A DNA stretch of 64,000 nt. It comes from Arthrobacter sp. U41 (lineage in GTDB: Bacteria > Actinomycetota > Actinomycetes > Actinomycetales > Micrococcaceae). The stretch spans positions 558,001 through 622,000 of the forward strand of contig NZ_VEGI01000001.1 in the NCBI RefSeq assembly GCF_007679325.1, in the 5' to 3' direction. The position numbers and the translations under genes are program-made. Shown here one piece after another: positions 37,068-45,732 of the stretch. Below the pieces are notes generated by a model. The model was given only the letters and a program-made list of their open reading frames with translations. It had not been told where the DNA came from and made no database searches. Position 1 is the stretch's first letter, and every line of letters starts with the position of its first letter.

Positions 37068-37153
37068 AGAACTCGTCCTTAGCTGTTCGGCGGCGCTGGT
37101 CCGCTGTTTGAGGCGTCACTTCAGCCTAGCCGCTTCGCACCGGCGCCCGGACG

Positions 37154-37456
37154 GGACATGCTCTCCCCCGACCCTGGCCAACGGACATAAGGCCACTGTG
37201 CCCACTCGAGTCCGCTGCCATTGGACATGCCCTCCCGGGAGGGCAACCAATGGACATACAGTTACTGTGCCCGCTCCATGCCGCGCCCAATGGGCATGCT
37301 CCTCGGTACCGCCAGCGAAGAATGGACATGCCCTCCGCCAACCCGACCTGCTTCAGCCCCGCTCACCCCGGCCCGCTGGACATACCCTCCCTTGGTCGCG
37401 GCCAACGGACATAGTGCCACTATGTTCACTCGCTGCCGCCTGCGCTGGACATGTCC
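37154..37456. repeat. Diverged 69-bp tandem repeat array with GGACAT steps
   Basis: GGACAT (one copy GGGCAT) starts at 37154, 37183, 37223, 37252, 37292, 37324, 37378, 37407 and 37447. The steps are 29, 40, 29, 40, 32, 54, 29 and 40 bp. The 29-bp subunits begin GGACATGCCCTCCC and end CCAAC/T. The 40-bp subunits begin GGACATA and contain CACTGTGCCCACTC-like sequence; the one at 37407 includes the palindrome ACATAGTGCCACTATGT. The last copy is the palindrome GGACATGTCC. Short frames through the array encode only the repeat and lack a start context. Confidence 0.85.
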
Positions 37457-37529
37457 CTGAAGCCAGGGCAGCAAAGTCCGGCACTGCCCGCACAGCAGGC
37501 CGGCGCCGCAACCAGTGCCGGACGCGCAC

Positions 37530-38405
37530 TCAGCGGACGGCGACGCGGATCCGGTTACGCCACGGGTCTTCGAAGCGCAGTTCGGCTCCGGTGTGGTGGG
37601 ACTGGACCCCGGCGGTCTTGAGGCGGTCGGCGAGGGATCCGACGTCGTCCCTGGACGGGACTTCGATCAGCACCTCGCCGAGGCCCAGGGTGTCGCGGCG
37701 GGGACCTGCGCCGCGGCTGTTCCAGACGTTCATGGCCATGTGGTGGTGGTAGCCGCCGGCCGAGACAAAGAGCGCCTGCCCGTGCCAGCCCGCCGTCTTT
37801 TCGAACCCGAGGGTGCCGACGTAGAAGTCCTGCGCGGACTGGACGTCGCCCACCTGGAGGTGGACATGCCCGACTCCGGCCTCCGCCTCCCGCTGGCCGG
37901 CCAGCGAGGCTTCGGTGAGGTGCTGCTCGAGGTAGCGCTGCGGGGGCAGGGCGAGGCTGTCCATCACGACGTTGTTTCCATCCCAGGACCAGGCGTCGCG
38001 GGGTCTGTCCCAGTAGAGCTCGATGCCGTTGCCTTCGGGGTCATTGAAGTAGAAGGCTTCGCTGACGAGGTGGTCGGCGCTGCCGGTGAAGGACTGCGGC
38101 TCGAACTGCGCGGCAGACGCGACGGTCGCGGCGAGCGACGGCTGGTCCTCGAACAGCAGGGCGGTGTGGAAGAGGCCGGCCTCGCCGCGGGAGGGCAAGT
38201 TCAGTCCGGGCGCCGGCGCCAGGTGCACCAGGGGCTTGCCCTTGCGTCCGAGGTAGAGCCCGCCGTCCTGCTCGGCCACGATGTCAAGGCCGAGGGCGCG
38301 CTGGTAGTAGTCGGTCATGAGCTTCATGTCACCGACCTTGAGCATCACGGTGCCCATGGTGAGGTCGGCGGGAAGGAGGTCCTGGGTGCTGGCTTCTGGG
38401 GTCAT
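37530..38405 (-). CDS. VOC family protein (two-domain glyoxalase/dioxygenase type, CatE-like)
   Basis: The 291-residue protein has two vicinal-oxygen-chelate modules. The first (about residues 15-130) carries TMGTVMLKVGDM, LFHTALLF and GNGIELYWDRP; the second (about 170-290) carries GVGHVHLQVGDV, YHHHMAMNVW and GLGEVLIEVP. The His and Glu positions look able to bind a metal. The layout is like catechol-2,3-dioxygenase-type CatE proteins of Gram-positive bacteria; the substrate is not predictable. It is divergent from nothing nearby and follows the amidohydrolase after about 100 bp. Confidence 0.85.
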   Translation of the reverse strand: MTPEASTQDLLPADLTMGTVMLKVGDMKLMTDYYQRALGLDIVAEQDGGLYLGRKGKPLVHLAPAPGLNLPSRGEAGLFHTALLFEDQPSLAATVASAAQFEPQSFTGSADHLVSEAFYFNDPEGNGIELYWDRPRDAWSWDGNNVVMDSLALPPQRYLEQHLTEASLAGQREAEAGVGHVHLQVGDVQSAQDFYVGTLGFEKTAGWHGQALFVSAGGYHHHMAMNVWNSRGAGPRRDTLGLGEVLIEVPSRDDVGSLADRLKTAGVQSHHTGAELRFEDPWRNRIRVAVR

Positions 38406-38506
38406 TTCATCGCTCCGGTGCTTCGGCGGCCACCGTCCGTCGATGACCCTTCATAGATATAAATTACTTGAAGCTTCAATTTATTCCAACCGGAGCGGGC
38501 AGGTGC

Positions 38507-39589
38507 CTACCGAACCAGGTGCCCGCGCAGCACGACGTTCTTCAGGTCCTGCAGGGTGGCCAGATTTCCGCGCGGGTCCTCGGCACAGACCAGGACGTCG
38601 GCGCTGGCACCCTCGGAGATGCCGTCCGCCCGCAACCAGTCCCGCGCGGCCCAGGCACCGGCGTCGAGCGCTGCCGCGGCCGGGAGTCCGGCGGCATGCA
38701 GCGCCCGGAGTTCGTCCACGATGCGCCCGTGTTTGATGACGCTGCCGGCGTCCGTTCCGGCGTAGATGGTGACGCCGGCTTCGAAGGCTTCCAGCACGCG
38801 CTCGGCCCGCCGCTCCCAGAGTGCGCGCATGTGCGCCGCGTAGCGGGGGAACTTGGCCTCGGCTTGGGCGGCGATATCGGGGAACGTGGCGATGTTGATC
38901 AGGGTCGGGACGATCGGCACGCCCTGGTCGACGAACCGCGGCAGGTGCCGCGGGAGCAGGCCCGTGGCGTGCTCGATGCAGTCGATCCCCGCGTCGAGCA
39001 TGTCATCCAGCGTGTCTTCAGCGAAGCAGTGGGCCGTGATCCGGGCGCCTTCGTCGTGGGCGGCCTGAACGGCGTCCTTCAGCGTTCTGGGCGGGAAGCT
39101 CGCGGCGAGGTCGCCGGCGTCGCGGTCGATCCAGTCCCCCACGAGCTTGATCCAGCCGTCCCCGGCGCGGGCCTGCTTGCGCACGGCCTCCACCAGGTCC
39201 TCCGGCTCCACCTCGATGGCGAACCCCCGGAGGTAGCGCCGGGTCCTGGCGATATGCCGCCCCGAACGGATGAGTTGCGGCAGGTCCGCGCGCTGCTGGA
39301 TCCAGCGGGTGTCGTGGACGGCGCCGGCGTCGCGGACCAGCAGGGTGCCGGCGTCGCGGTCGGTGACGGCCTGCCGCTCCGCAACGTCCTCCGGGACGTC
39401 CCCGCCCGGGCCCAGCCCGATGTGGCAGTGCGCGTCGACCAGCCCGGGGATGACCCAGCCGTCCAGGATGCAGTCCGGGACGGCGGCGGGCCGGCGGAAG
39501 GTCAGAAGACCATCGACGGACCACAGGCCGCGATGTTCCGTATGGGGTCCGGTGAGGACGGTGCCGCTGAATTCGATGATGCGGGTCAT
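38507..39589 (-). CDS. Amidohydrolase (imidazolonepropionase-like)
   Basis: This 360-residue metal-dependent hydrolase has the N-terminal metal motif PGLVDAHCHIG (about residues 48-58), a later AHCFAED and CIEHATGLLP with further metal His residues, and the catalytic Asp in YAGTDAGS. An amidohydrolase gene lies between ffh and rpsP in other actinobacteria too (Rv2915c in M. tuberculosis), so this is a conserved neighbour with unknown substrate. No signal peptide is seen. Confidence 0.88.
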   Translation of the reverse strand: MTRIIEFSGTVLTGPHTEHRGLWSVDGLLTFRRPAAVPDCILDGWVIPGLVDAHCHIGLGPGGDVPEDVAERQAVTDRDAGTLLVRDAGAVHDTRWIQQRADLPQLIRSGRHIARTRRYLRGFAIEVEPEDLVEAVRKQARAGDGWIKLVGDWIDRDAGDLAASFPPRTLKDAVQAAHDEGARITAHCFAEDTLDDMLDAGIDCIEHATGLLPRHLPRFVDQGVPIVPTLINIATFPDIAAQAEAKFPRYAAHMRALWERRAERVLEAFEAGVTIYAGTDAGSVIKHGRIVDELRALHAAGLPAAAALDAGAWAARDWLRADGISEGASADVLVCAEDPRGNLATLQDLKNVVLRGHLVR

Positions 39590-39642
39590 GGCTTAAAGCC
39601 TAAGCGCGACGGCGGCCGCCAGCCTCAAGCGCCCGCAACCGG

Positions 39643-40392
39643 CTAGGAGGCGTGGGCGTGCTGCTGGCGTCCGACGTCGGCGATGAACCGCCGGATGACC
39701 CGGTTGCCCTCGGCTAAATCCTGGGGCCGGTGCCCGCCCGGCGCGGTGCGGTGCAGGGCGCCGGTCTCGCGCAGGTAACCGGCGATCTCTTCGTAGAGCG
39801 GTTCCCATCCGCCGGTCAGGACCAGGGTGGGAACGCCGGGGACGATCTGCAGCGGGGCTTCCCACGGCGGTGCCTGCAGGCGCAGGCGGCGCGCCTCGCG
39901 CTGGTCCTCCGGCTGCGGGTCGCCCAGGGTCGCTTGCGCGGGGGTGTGGGCCGCGTACACCCGGCGGACGAATTCGCGGTGGAAATCCTCGTCGCCCAGG
40001 TGGTGGCGGACCTCGAAAAGCGGCTGCATCAGCGCCCGGTGCGCCGCGGTGGCCGGCAGCTCCGCGGTGAGCGAGAGGCACGCCGGTTCCACCAGGGTCA
40101 ACGACTGCACCAGGTCGGGACGTTCGACGGCGGCCATCATCGCCGCGATGGCGCCTTGCGAGTGCGCGACGACGTGACCGCCGGCCTCGCCGCGGCCGTC
40201 ATCGGCGAGGGCACGCAGGACGATGGCGGCGTCGGCGGCGAAGTCGGTTTCCAGCGGCTCGGCGACCGGGTCAAACCCGTGGCGGCGCAGGAACAGGGCG
40301 TCGTAGCTCAGCGCCATACCGTGCTGTTTCGGCCATGCCGCAGCGCCGAAGCTGCCCGCCCCGTGGACGAAAACTACGCGCTGCTTGAACAT
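39643..40392 (-). CDS. Alpha/beta-hydrolase
   Basis: The 249-residue alpha/beta hydrolase has FVHGAGSFG at residues 8-16, the nucleophile elbow AHSQGA (Ser at about residue 78) and a late His in PGGHRPQD (about residue 220). An acid residue probably lies after the TLVLTGGWEP strand. The elbow AxSxG replaces the first Gly by Ala. Substrate is unknown. It sits between ffh and the amidohydrolase on the same strand. Confidence 0.85.
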   Translation of the reverse strand: MFKQRVVFVHGAGSFGAAAWPKQHGMALSYDALFLRRHGFDPVAEPLETDFAADAAIVLRALADDGRGEAGGHVVAHSQGAIAAMMAAVERPDLVQSLTLVEPACLSLTAELPATAAHRALMQPLFEVRHHLGDEDFHREFVRRVYAAHTPAQATLGDPQPEDQREARRLRLQAPPWEAPLQIVPGVPTLVLTGGWEPLYEEIAGYLRETGALHRTAPGGHRPQDLAEGNRVIRRFIADVGRQQHAHAS

Positions 40393-40425
40393 GGTCTAAC
40401 CCTATGGCACTGGCCCCCGCAACGG

Positions 40426-40444
40426 GGCCGCCGACATTGCGGCC
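40426..40444 (-). terminator. Short hairpin after ffh
   Basis: GGCCGC/GCGGCC with a 7-nt loop lies 9 bp past the ffh stop. No T-tract is present, so it is a weak terminator candidate. Confidence 0.4.
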
Positions 40445-40452
40445 GGCAGGGC

Positions 40453-42042
40453 CTATTTGCCGCCGCCCAGGAACTTGTCGAAGCCCTTGGGCAGGTTCAG
40501 CTGGGAGGGATCGAAGTCGCCGCCCTGCTGGCCGAACGAGGCACCGGTCGGAAGGGCCTTGGCGCCCGCGGCACGCCGCGCCTCGGCCTCCTTGAGCTCC
40601 TGCGCGGCCTTGGCCGGGTTGCCGGAACGGGCCTTCTTCTTGGGTGCGCTCTTGGCGCCCTTGCGGGCACCGCCGCCTCCGCCCATACCGGGCATCCCCG
40701 GCATTCCGGGCATCCCGCCGCCGGCAGCCATTTTCTTCATCATCTTCTGGGCTTGGGCAAACCGCTCCAGCAGGCCGTTGACCTCGGAGACGTGCACACC
40801 GGAACCGCGGGCAATACGGGCCCGGCGGGAGCCGTTGATGATCTTGGGCGCGACGCGTTCGTGCGGGGTCATGGACCGGACGATCGCCTCGACGCGGTCG
40901 ATTTCACGCTCGTCGAACTGCTCCAGCTGCTGCCGGATGTTCTGCGCTCCGGGCATCATCATGAGCATCTTCTTCATGGAGCCCATGTTGCGGATCTGCT
41001 GCATCTGGGCCAGGAAGTCATCCAGGGTGAAGTCCTCCTGGTCGGCGAATTTCTTCGCCATCCGGGCGGCTTCGTCCTTGTCCCAGTTCTGTTCGGCCTG
41101 CTCGATCAGGGTGAGGACGTCACCGAGGTCCAGGATGCGTGAGGCCATCCGGTCCGGGTGGAAGAGCTCGAAGTCGTCCAGACCTTCGCCGGTGGACGCG
41201 AACATCACGGGCTTGCCGGTGACGGAGGAAACCGAGAGCGCGGCACCGCCGCGGGCGTCGCCGTCGAGCTTGGAGAGCACAATGCCGGTGAAGTTGACGC
41301 CTTCGTCGAAGGCCATGGCCGTGTTGACGGCGTCCTGGCCGATCATGGCGTCCACCACGAACAGCACTTCGTTCGGAACGATGGCGCGGCGGATCTGGCG
41401 CGCCTGTTCCATCATTTCGGCGTCGACGCCGGTCCGGCCGGCGGTGTCAACGATCACGACGTCGTGCAGCGTGCGGCGGGCTTCCTCGACGCCGGCGCGG
41501 GCGACGGAGACGGGGTCGCCGGCCGGGTGCTCCAGTTCGGTGGAGGTGGCGCCCGGGTGCGGGGCGAAGACCGGCACGCCGGCGCGCTTGCCGACCACCT
41601 GGAGCTGGGTGACGGCGTTGGGGCGCTGCAGGTCGCAGGCCACCAGCATGGGGCTGTGGCCCTGCGCCTTGAGGTGCTTGGAGAGCTTGCCGGCCAGGGT
41701 GGTCTTACCGGCACCCTGCAGGCCGGCGAGCATGATGATGGTGGGGCCGGTCTTCGCGAGGCGGATCCGGCGGGTCTCGCCGCCCAGGATCTCGACGAGC
41801 TCCTCGTTGACGATCTTCACGATCTGCTGGCCGGGGTTCAGCGCCGCGGACACCTCGGCGCCGAGGGCACGCTCGCGCACACGTCCGGTGAATTCGCGGA
41901 CCACGGGTACGGCAACGTCGGCGTCCAGGAGGGCACGCCGGATCTCGCGGACTGTGGCGTCAACGTCCGCCTCGGTCAGGCGGCCCTTGCCACGAAGATT
42001 CTTGAAGGTTGCTGTCAACCGGTCAGAGAGTGAATTGAACAC
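40453..42042 (-). CDS. ffh: Signal recognition particle protein Ffh (SRP54)
   Basis: Ffh (529 residues) binds signal sequences and 4.5S RNA and docks to FtsY. The N and G domains hold GLQGAGKTTLAGKL (about residue 107), the DTAGR motif, and SKLDGDARGG (about residue 248). The Met-rich M domain follows, with SMKKMLMMMPGAQ, and ends with a Gly/Met run (GMPGMPGMPGMGGGGG) and a Lys/Ala tail. Its partner ftsY is in the same window, with amtB and glnK between them as in other actinobacteria. Confidence 0.97.
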   Translation of the reverse strand: MFNSLSDRLTATFKNLRGKGRLTEADVDATVREIRRALLDADVAVPVVREFTGRVRERALGAEVSAALNPGQQIVKIVNEELVEILGGETRRIRLAKTGPTIIMLAGLQGAGKTTLAGKLSKHLKAQGHSPMLVACDLQRPNAVTQLQVVGKRAGVPVFAPHPGATSTELEHPAGDPVSVARAGVEEARRTLHDVVIVDTAGRTGVDAEMMEQARQIRRAIVPNEVLFVVDAMIGQDAVNTAMAFDEGVNFTGIVLSKLDGDARGGAALSVSSVTGKPVMFASTGEGLDDFELFHPDRMASRILDLGDVLTLIEQAEQNWDKDEAARMAKKFADQEDFTLDDFLAQMQQIRNMGSMKKMLMMMPGAQNIRQQLEQFDEREIDRVEAIVRSMTPHERVAPKIINGSRRARIARGSGVHVSEVNGLLERFAQAQKMMKKMAAGGGMPGMPGMPGMGGGGGARKGAKSAPKKKARSGNPAKAAQELKEAEARRAAGAKALPTGASFGQQGGDFDPSQLNLPKGFDKFLGGGK

Positions 42043-42182
42043 GCGCCGTGCACTTCTTTCAGTGGATCTACGGATGGCGGCCGGTGCGGCACGCCAGCGT
42101 CGCGACTGAAGTTCGCCTGAACGAACCGCCTCGACAACGGGACTCGACTATCTAGGGTACCAAGACGGGCGTTCAAGATGGC

Positions 42183-43586
42183 ATGCTGTCGTGGGTGACC
42201 AGCCAAACAACAATAAAAACCCTGCTCATCCTGGGCGCCTCGGGCGACCTCACCGGCAGGCTCCTGCTGCCCGGACTCGCCCGGCTCGTGTCCCGGGGAC
42301 GTGCCGACGGCCTGACCCTGGTGGGGGCCGGATCGGATGCCTGGACACCGGAACAGTGGCTGGATCGCCTCGACGAGTCCTTCGCCGACTCCGAATCCCA
42401 GGCCAGCGCGCCCGGCCGGCGGGAGCTGAAACGGATCCGGGAAACCACCGGCTACCACCAGCTGGACGTCACGGCAGACGGGCAGCTCGCCGGTCTCCTG
42501 GCGCAGCTGGAGGGGCCCGTGGCCATCTACTTCGCGCTGCCGCCGCGCGTCAGCCAGCTGGCGTGCGAGGCGTTGAAACCGGACCAGGTGCCCGCCGGGA
42601 CGCGGCTGGTGATGGAGAAGCCGTTCGGTTCCAGCGAGGCGTCCGCCCGCCAGCTCAATGAAACGTTGTCGGCCCTGGTCCCGGAGGACCACATCCACCG
42701 GGTGGACCATTTCCTGGGCAAGGCGACGGTGCTGAACATCCTAGGGCTGCGCTTCGCCAACACCTTCCTGGAGCCGGTGTGGAACCGGGAGCACATCGAA
42801 AAGGTCGAGATTGTCTTTGACGAGGACCTCGCGCTGGAGGGTCGCGCCCGGTACTACGACGGCGCCGGCGCCCTGCGCGACATGGTCCAGAGCCACCTTC
42901 TGCAGATCATGGCCCTGATGGCGATCGAACCGCCCGCCTCGGTGGATGAACGGGACCTCCGCGACGCCGTGGCCACGGTGCTGCGGGCCAGCAGCATCAA
43001 AGCCCCGTACGCGAAGAACACCCGCCGCGCCCGGTACACCGCGGGCTCGATCGGCGGCCGGACGGTTCCGGATTACGCCAAGGAAGAAGGCGTCGCCGCC
43101 GCCCGCGGCACCGAGACACTGGCCGAAGTGGTGGTGGAGATCGACAACTGGCGCTGGCAGGGCGTGCCGTTCATCCTGCGTTCCGGCAAGGCCCTGGGCG
43201 TCAAACGCAAGGAAGCCGTGGTGACGTTCCGGCCGGTGCCGCACCTGCCCCGGGGCTTCACCGGGGTGGACTCCCCCAACCAGCTCAGGATCGGCTTCGG
43301 TCCGGACACGCTGCAGTTCGACGTCGATGTGAACGGCCCCGGCGATGTCCTCAGCCTGGACCGCGCCACCCTCCAGGCCGAACTGAGCGGCTCCGAGCTG
43401 CTGCCCTACGGGGAGGTCCTGGAAGGCGTCCTGACCGGCGATCCCCTGCTCTCGGTCCGCGCCGACACCGCGGAGGACTGCTGGCGGATCCTGGAGCCCG
43501 TCCTCAAGGCCTGGGCCAGGGACAGCGCACCGCTGGAGGAGTACGCCGCCGGGAGCGGCGGGCCGGAAGGCTGGCAGGCGGACTGA
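42183..43586 (+). CDS. zwf: Glucose-6-phosphate dehydrogenase
   Basis: This enzyme of 467 residues oxidises glucose 6-phosphate to 6-phosphogluconolactone. NAD(P)-binding LGASGDLTGRLLLPGL is at residues 18-33, the active-site signature is HRVDHFLGKATV (about residues 176-187; family consensus DHYLGK), and the C-terminal domain includes RSGKALGVKRKEA. It is shorter than most G6PDHs (about 490-510). An in-frame GTG at 42195 may be the start. It lies on the opposite strand in the slot between glnK and ffh where glnD is usually found. Confidence 0.9.
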   Translation: MLSWVTSQTTIKTLLILGASGDLTGRLLLPGLARLVSRGRADGLTLVGAGSDAWTPEQWLDRLDESFADSESQASAPGRRELKRIRETTGYHQLDVTADGQLAGLLAQLEGPVAIYFALPPRVSQLACEALKPDQVPAGTRLVMEKPFGSSEASARQLNETLSALVPEDHIHRVDHFLGKATVLNILGLRFANTFLEPVWNREHIEKVEIVFDEDLALEGRARYYDGAGALRDMVQSHLLQIMALMAIEPPASVDERDLRDAVATVLRASSIKAPYAKNTRRARYTAGSIGGRTVPDYAKEEGVAAARGTETLAEVVVEIDNWRWQGVPFILRSGKALGVKRKEAVVTFRPVPHLPRGFTGVDSPNQLRIGFGPDTLQFDVDVNGPGDVLSLDRATLQAELSGSELLPYGEVLEGVLTGDPLLSVRADTAEDCWRILEPVLKAWARDSAPLEEYAAGSGGPEGWQAD

Positions 43587-43677
43587 CCCTCCGCCGTCGG
43601 CGTCCGGCGTCGTCCGAAGTCGCCCCTGCCGGCGGCGTTCACAAACGGCGCTGCGCCGGCAGCACCACACACGCACA

Positions 43678-43715
43678 CAGCGGGCCGGGTACCTTTTCAG
43701 GTTCCCGGTCCGCTG
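43678..43715. terminator. Bidirectional terminator between zwf and glnK
   Basis: A 16-position stem with one mismatch and one G-U pair (43678-43693 with 43700-43715) closes a TTTTCA loop between the convergent zwf and glnK genes. Two copies of TTGTTTGAAGCTG follow at 43718-43730 and 43733-43745. Confidence 0.7.
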
Positions 43716-43764
43716 CGTTGTTTGAAGCTGTCTTGTTTGAAGCTGCGTGGTGCGTTGCTGCTGG

Positions 43765-44103
43765 TTAGATGGCAGCCGATCCGCGTTCACCGGTGCGGAC
43801 CCGTACTGCCTCGAACACATCCATCGTCCAGACCTTGCCGTCCCCGGCCCGGCCGGTGTTCGAGCTGGCGATGATGACATCGAGGATGTCGTCGGCCTGT
43901 TCGTCGGTGGCCAGGACCTCTACCCGGATCTTGGGGAGCAGGTCCACGTTGTACTCGGCGCCGCGGTACACCTCCGTGTAGCCCCGCTGCCGGCCGTAGC
44001 CGCTGGCTGCGCTGACCGTGAGGCCCTGCACTCCGTAGGCTTCGAGCCCTTCGCGGATGGTGTCGAGCTTTTCCGGCCGGACGATTGCTGTGATCAGTTT
44101 CAT
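43765..44103 (-). CDS. glnK: Nitrogen regulatory protein P-II (GlnK)
   Basis: The 112-residue PII protein senses ATP/ADP and 2-oxoglutarate and gates AmtB. It starts MKLITAIVRPEKLD, has the T-loop RGYTEVYRGAEYNVD with the modifiable Tyr at position 51, and ends in TGERGSAAI. It overlaps the amtB stop by 4 bp. In actinobacteria the T-loop Tyr is adenylylated by GlnD, whose gene usually follows glnK; here zwf occupies that place. Confidence 0.96.
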   Translation of the reverse strand: MKLITAIVRPEKLDTIREGLEAYGVQGLTVSAASGYGRQRGYTEVYRGAEYNVDLLPKIRVEVLATDEQADDILDVIIASSNTGRAGDGKVWTMDVFEAVRVRTGERGSAAI

Positions 44104-45473
44104 GCCTCCACACTTTCCTTGCCTGCTGCTGCGGTCTTCTTGCCGTTGGACGAGACGTCCACTGTTTCGGCGGCCGGGGTGGCCGCGGCTTCGCCCTGGG
44201 CCTTGCCGGTGATGAGTTCGTGCAGCGGGGTGAAGCTTCCGCCGTGGCCGCCAACACCGAACTCGTAAGCGGTTTCGGCGTGCAGGCTGAGGTCAACGCC
44301 CACCACTTCCTGCTCCTGGGAGACCCGGAAGCCCATGGTCTTGTGGATGGCGTAGGCGATAATGGCGGTCAGGATTGCGGAGTAGGCGATGGCGATACCG
44401 GCTGCTGCGAGCTGGGCCCACATCTGGGTGAGTCCGCCGCCGTAGAAGAGGCCGCCGCCCACACCCTCGACCGGGAGGGCGATGAAGCCCAGGGCCACGG
44501 TGCCGATGATGCCGGAGACCAGGTGGACACCGACGACGTCGAGCGAATCGTCAAAGCCCCAGCGGAACTTGAGGCCGACGGCGAGCGCGGACGCCGCACC
44601 GGCGACGAGGCCGAGGCCGAGTGCACCGATCGGGCTGACGTTGGCGCAGGCCGGGGTGATGGCAACCAGGCCGGCAACCACACCGGAGGCGGCACCGAGC
44701 GAGGTCGGGTGGCCGTCGCGGATACGTTCCGTGATGAGCCAGCCCAGCATGGCCGCGGCGGGGGCTGCGAGGGTGTTGACCCAGATCAGGCCGCCCTGTT
44801 CCGCCGTCGTTGCTGCGCCGCCGTTGAAGCCGAACCAGCCGAACCACAGGATCGCGGCACCGAGCATCACGAACGGGATGTTGTGCGGGCGGTGGTTGGG
44901 GTCCTTGCCGAAGCCCTTGCGGTTGCCGATGATCAGCACGAGGATCAGCGCGGCGACGCCGGCGTTGATGTGGACCACTGTGCCGCCGGCGAAGTCAATC
45001 GCCGGGCCGAGGGCCTGGCCGATCGCGCCTTCCGGGCCGAACAGCCCGCCGCCCCAGACCATGTAGGCCAGCGGGCAGTACACCAGCGTGACCCAGACAG
45101 GGACGAAGACGGACCAGGCGCCGAACTTGGCGCGGTCAGCGATCGCGCCGCTGATCAGGGCGACCGTGATGATCGCGAAGGTGGCTGCGTAGCCCACCTT
45201 GATGAGTCCGTCAGGAGTGTCGATGCCCTCCAGCCCGAAGGTGGCGAACGGGTTGCCCACCATCTGCATGAAGCCCTCGCCGGAGCTCATCGAGGCGCCC
45301 CAGAGCACCCAGACCACACCGACCATGCCGATGGAGATGAAGCTCATCATCATCATGTTCAGTGCAGCCTTGGCGCGCGTCATGCCGCCGTAGAAAAATG
45401 CGAGTCCTGGTGTCATGAACAGCACGAGTGCTGCTGCCACCATCAGCCATACGTGACCTGCGGTAAGTTCCAT
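44100..45473 (-). CDS. amtB: Ammonium transporter AmtB
   Basis: AmtB (457 residues) is a trimeric ammonium channel with about eleven membrane segments. It opens LTAGHVWLMVAAALVLFMTPGLAFFYGG and shows the family SxIWFGWFGFNGG-type segment, and HINAGVAAL, whose His belongs to the pore pair. The cytoplasmic C-terminus has HAETAYEFG, the GlnK contact region, followed by a low-complexity tail (EAAATPAAETVDVSSNGKK). glnK follows with a 4-bp overlap. A partial GlnR-box-like site is 180 bp upstream. Confidence 0.95.
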   Translation of the reverse strand: MELTAGHVWLMVAAALVLFMTPGLAFFYGGMTRAKAALNMMMMSFISIGMVGVVWVLWGASMSSGEGFMQMVGNPFATFGLEGIDTPDGLIKVGYAATFAIITVALISGAIADRAKFGAWSVFVPVWVTLVYCPLAYMVWGGGLFGPEGAIGQALGPAIDFAGGTVVHINAGVAALILVLIIGNRKGFGKDPNHRPHNIPFVMLGAAILWFGWFGFNGGAATTAEQGGLIWVNTLAAPAAAMLGWLITERIRDGHPTSLGAASGVVAGLVAITPACANVSPIGALGLGLVAGAASALAVGLKFRWGFDDSLDVVGVHLVSGIIGTVALGFIALPVEGVGGGLFYGGGLTQMWAQLAAAGIAIAYSAILTAIIAYAIHKTMGFRVSQEQEVVGVDLSLHAETAYEFGVGGHGGSFTPLHELITGKAQGEAAATPAAETVDVSSNGKKTAAAGKESVEA

Positions 45474-45651
45474 GGTGCACGTCCTCCCTTGCTTGGATGC
45501 GATCGAAAAGTGTTTGCGGAGTTCTCCGCGTGCCTCAACGCGGTTTGCGTTCTAAGAAAGAGTTTGTCCGCGGCGTGTTTCACCGGTGGAGGAATTAGAT
45601 TGCCGGGTTGTTACAAGAACCTCCCGGAAGTAAATGGTGCAAATCCTTCTT

Positions 45652-45667
45652 GTTACGGTTATGTTTC
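45652..45667 (-). promoter_or_regulatory. Partial GlnR-box-like site upstream of amtB
   Basis: Minus-strand GAAAC-N6-GTAAC agrees with one b-a pair of the actinomycete GlnR consensus (GTnAC-N6-GAAAC-N6-GTnAC-N6-GAAAC); neighbouring half-sites do not match well. It is 180 bp from the amtB start. A 6-bp palindrome GCGGAG/CTCCGC is at 45516-45529. Confidence 0.35.
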
Positions 45668-45732
45668 ACGCACTCCAACACGCTCTCTCTATCCGCAGAC
45701 CAGTACACCCGCATCGCCAGGAAGCCACCACC

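Noticed and set aside
37154..37456. CRISPR-like array
   Set aside because: Repeats are only short and imperfect, spacers are not unique in the required sense, and no cas genes are present.
36916..37752. 278-codon plus-strand frame over the repeat array
   Set aside because: Its peptide repeats (WTCPP, NGH) only mirror the DNA repeat; it overlaps genes on both sides in antisense.
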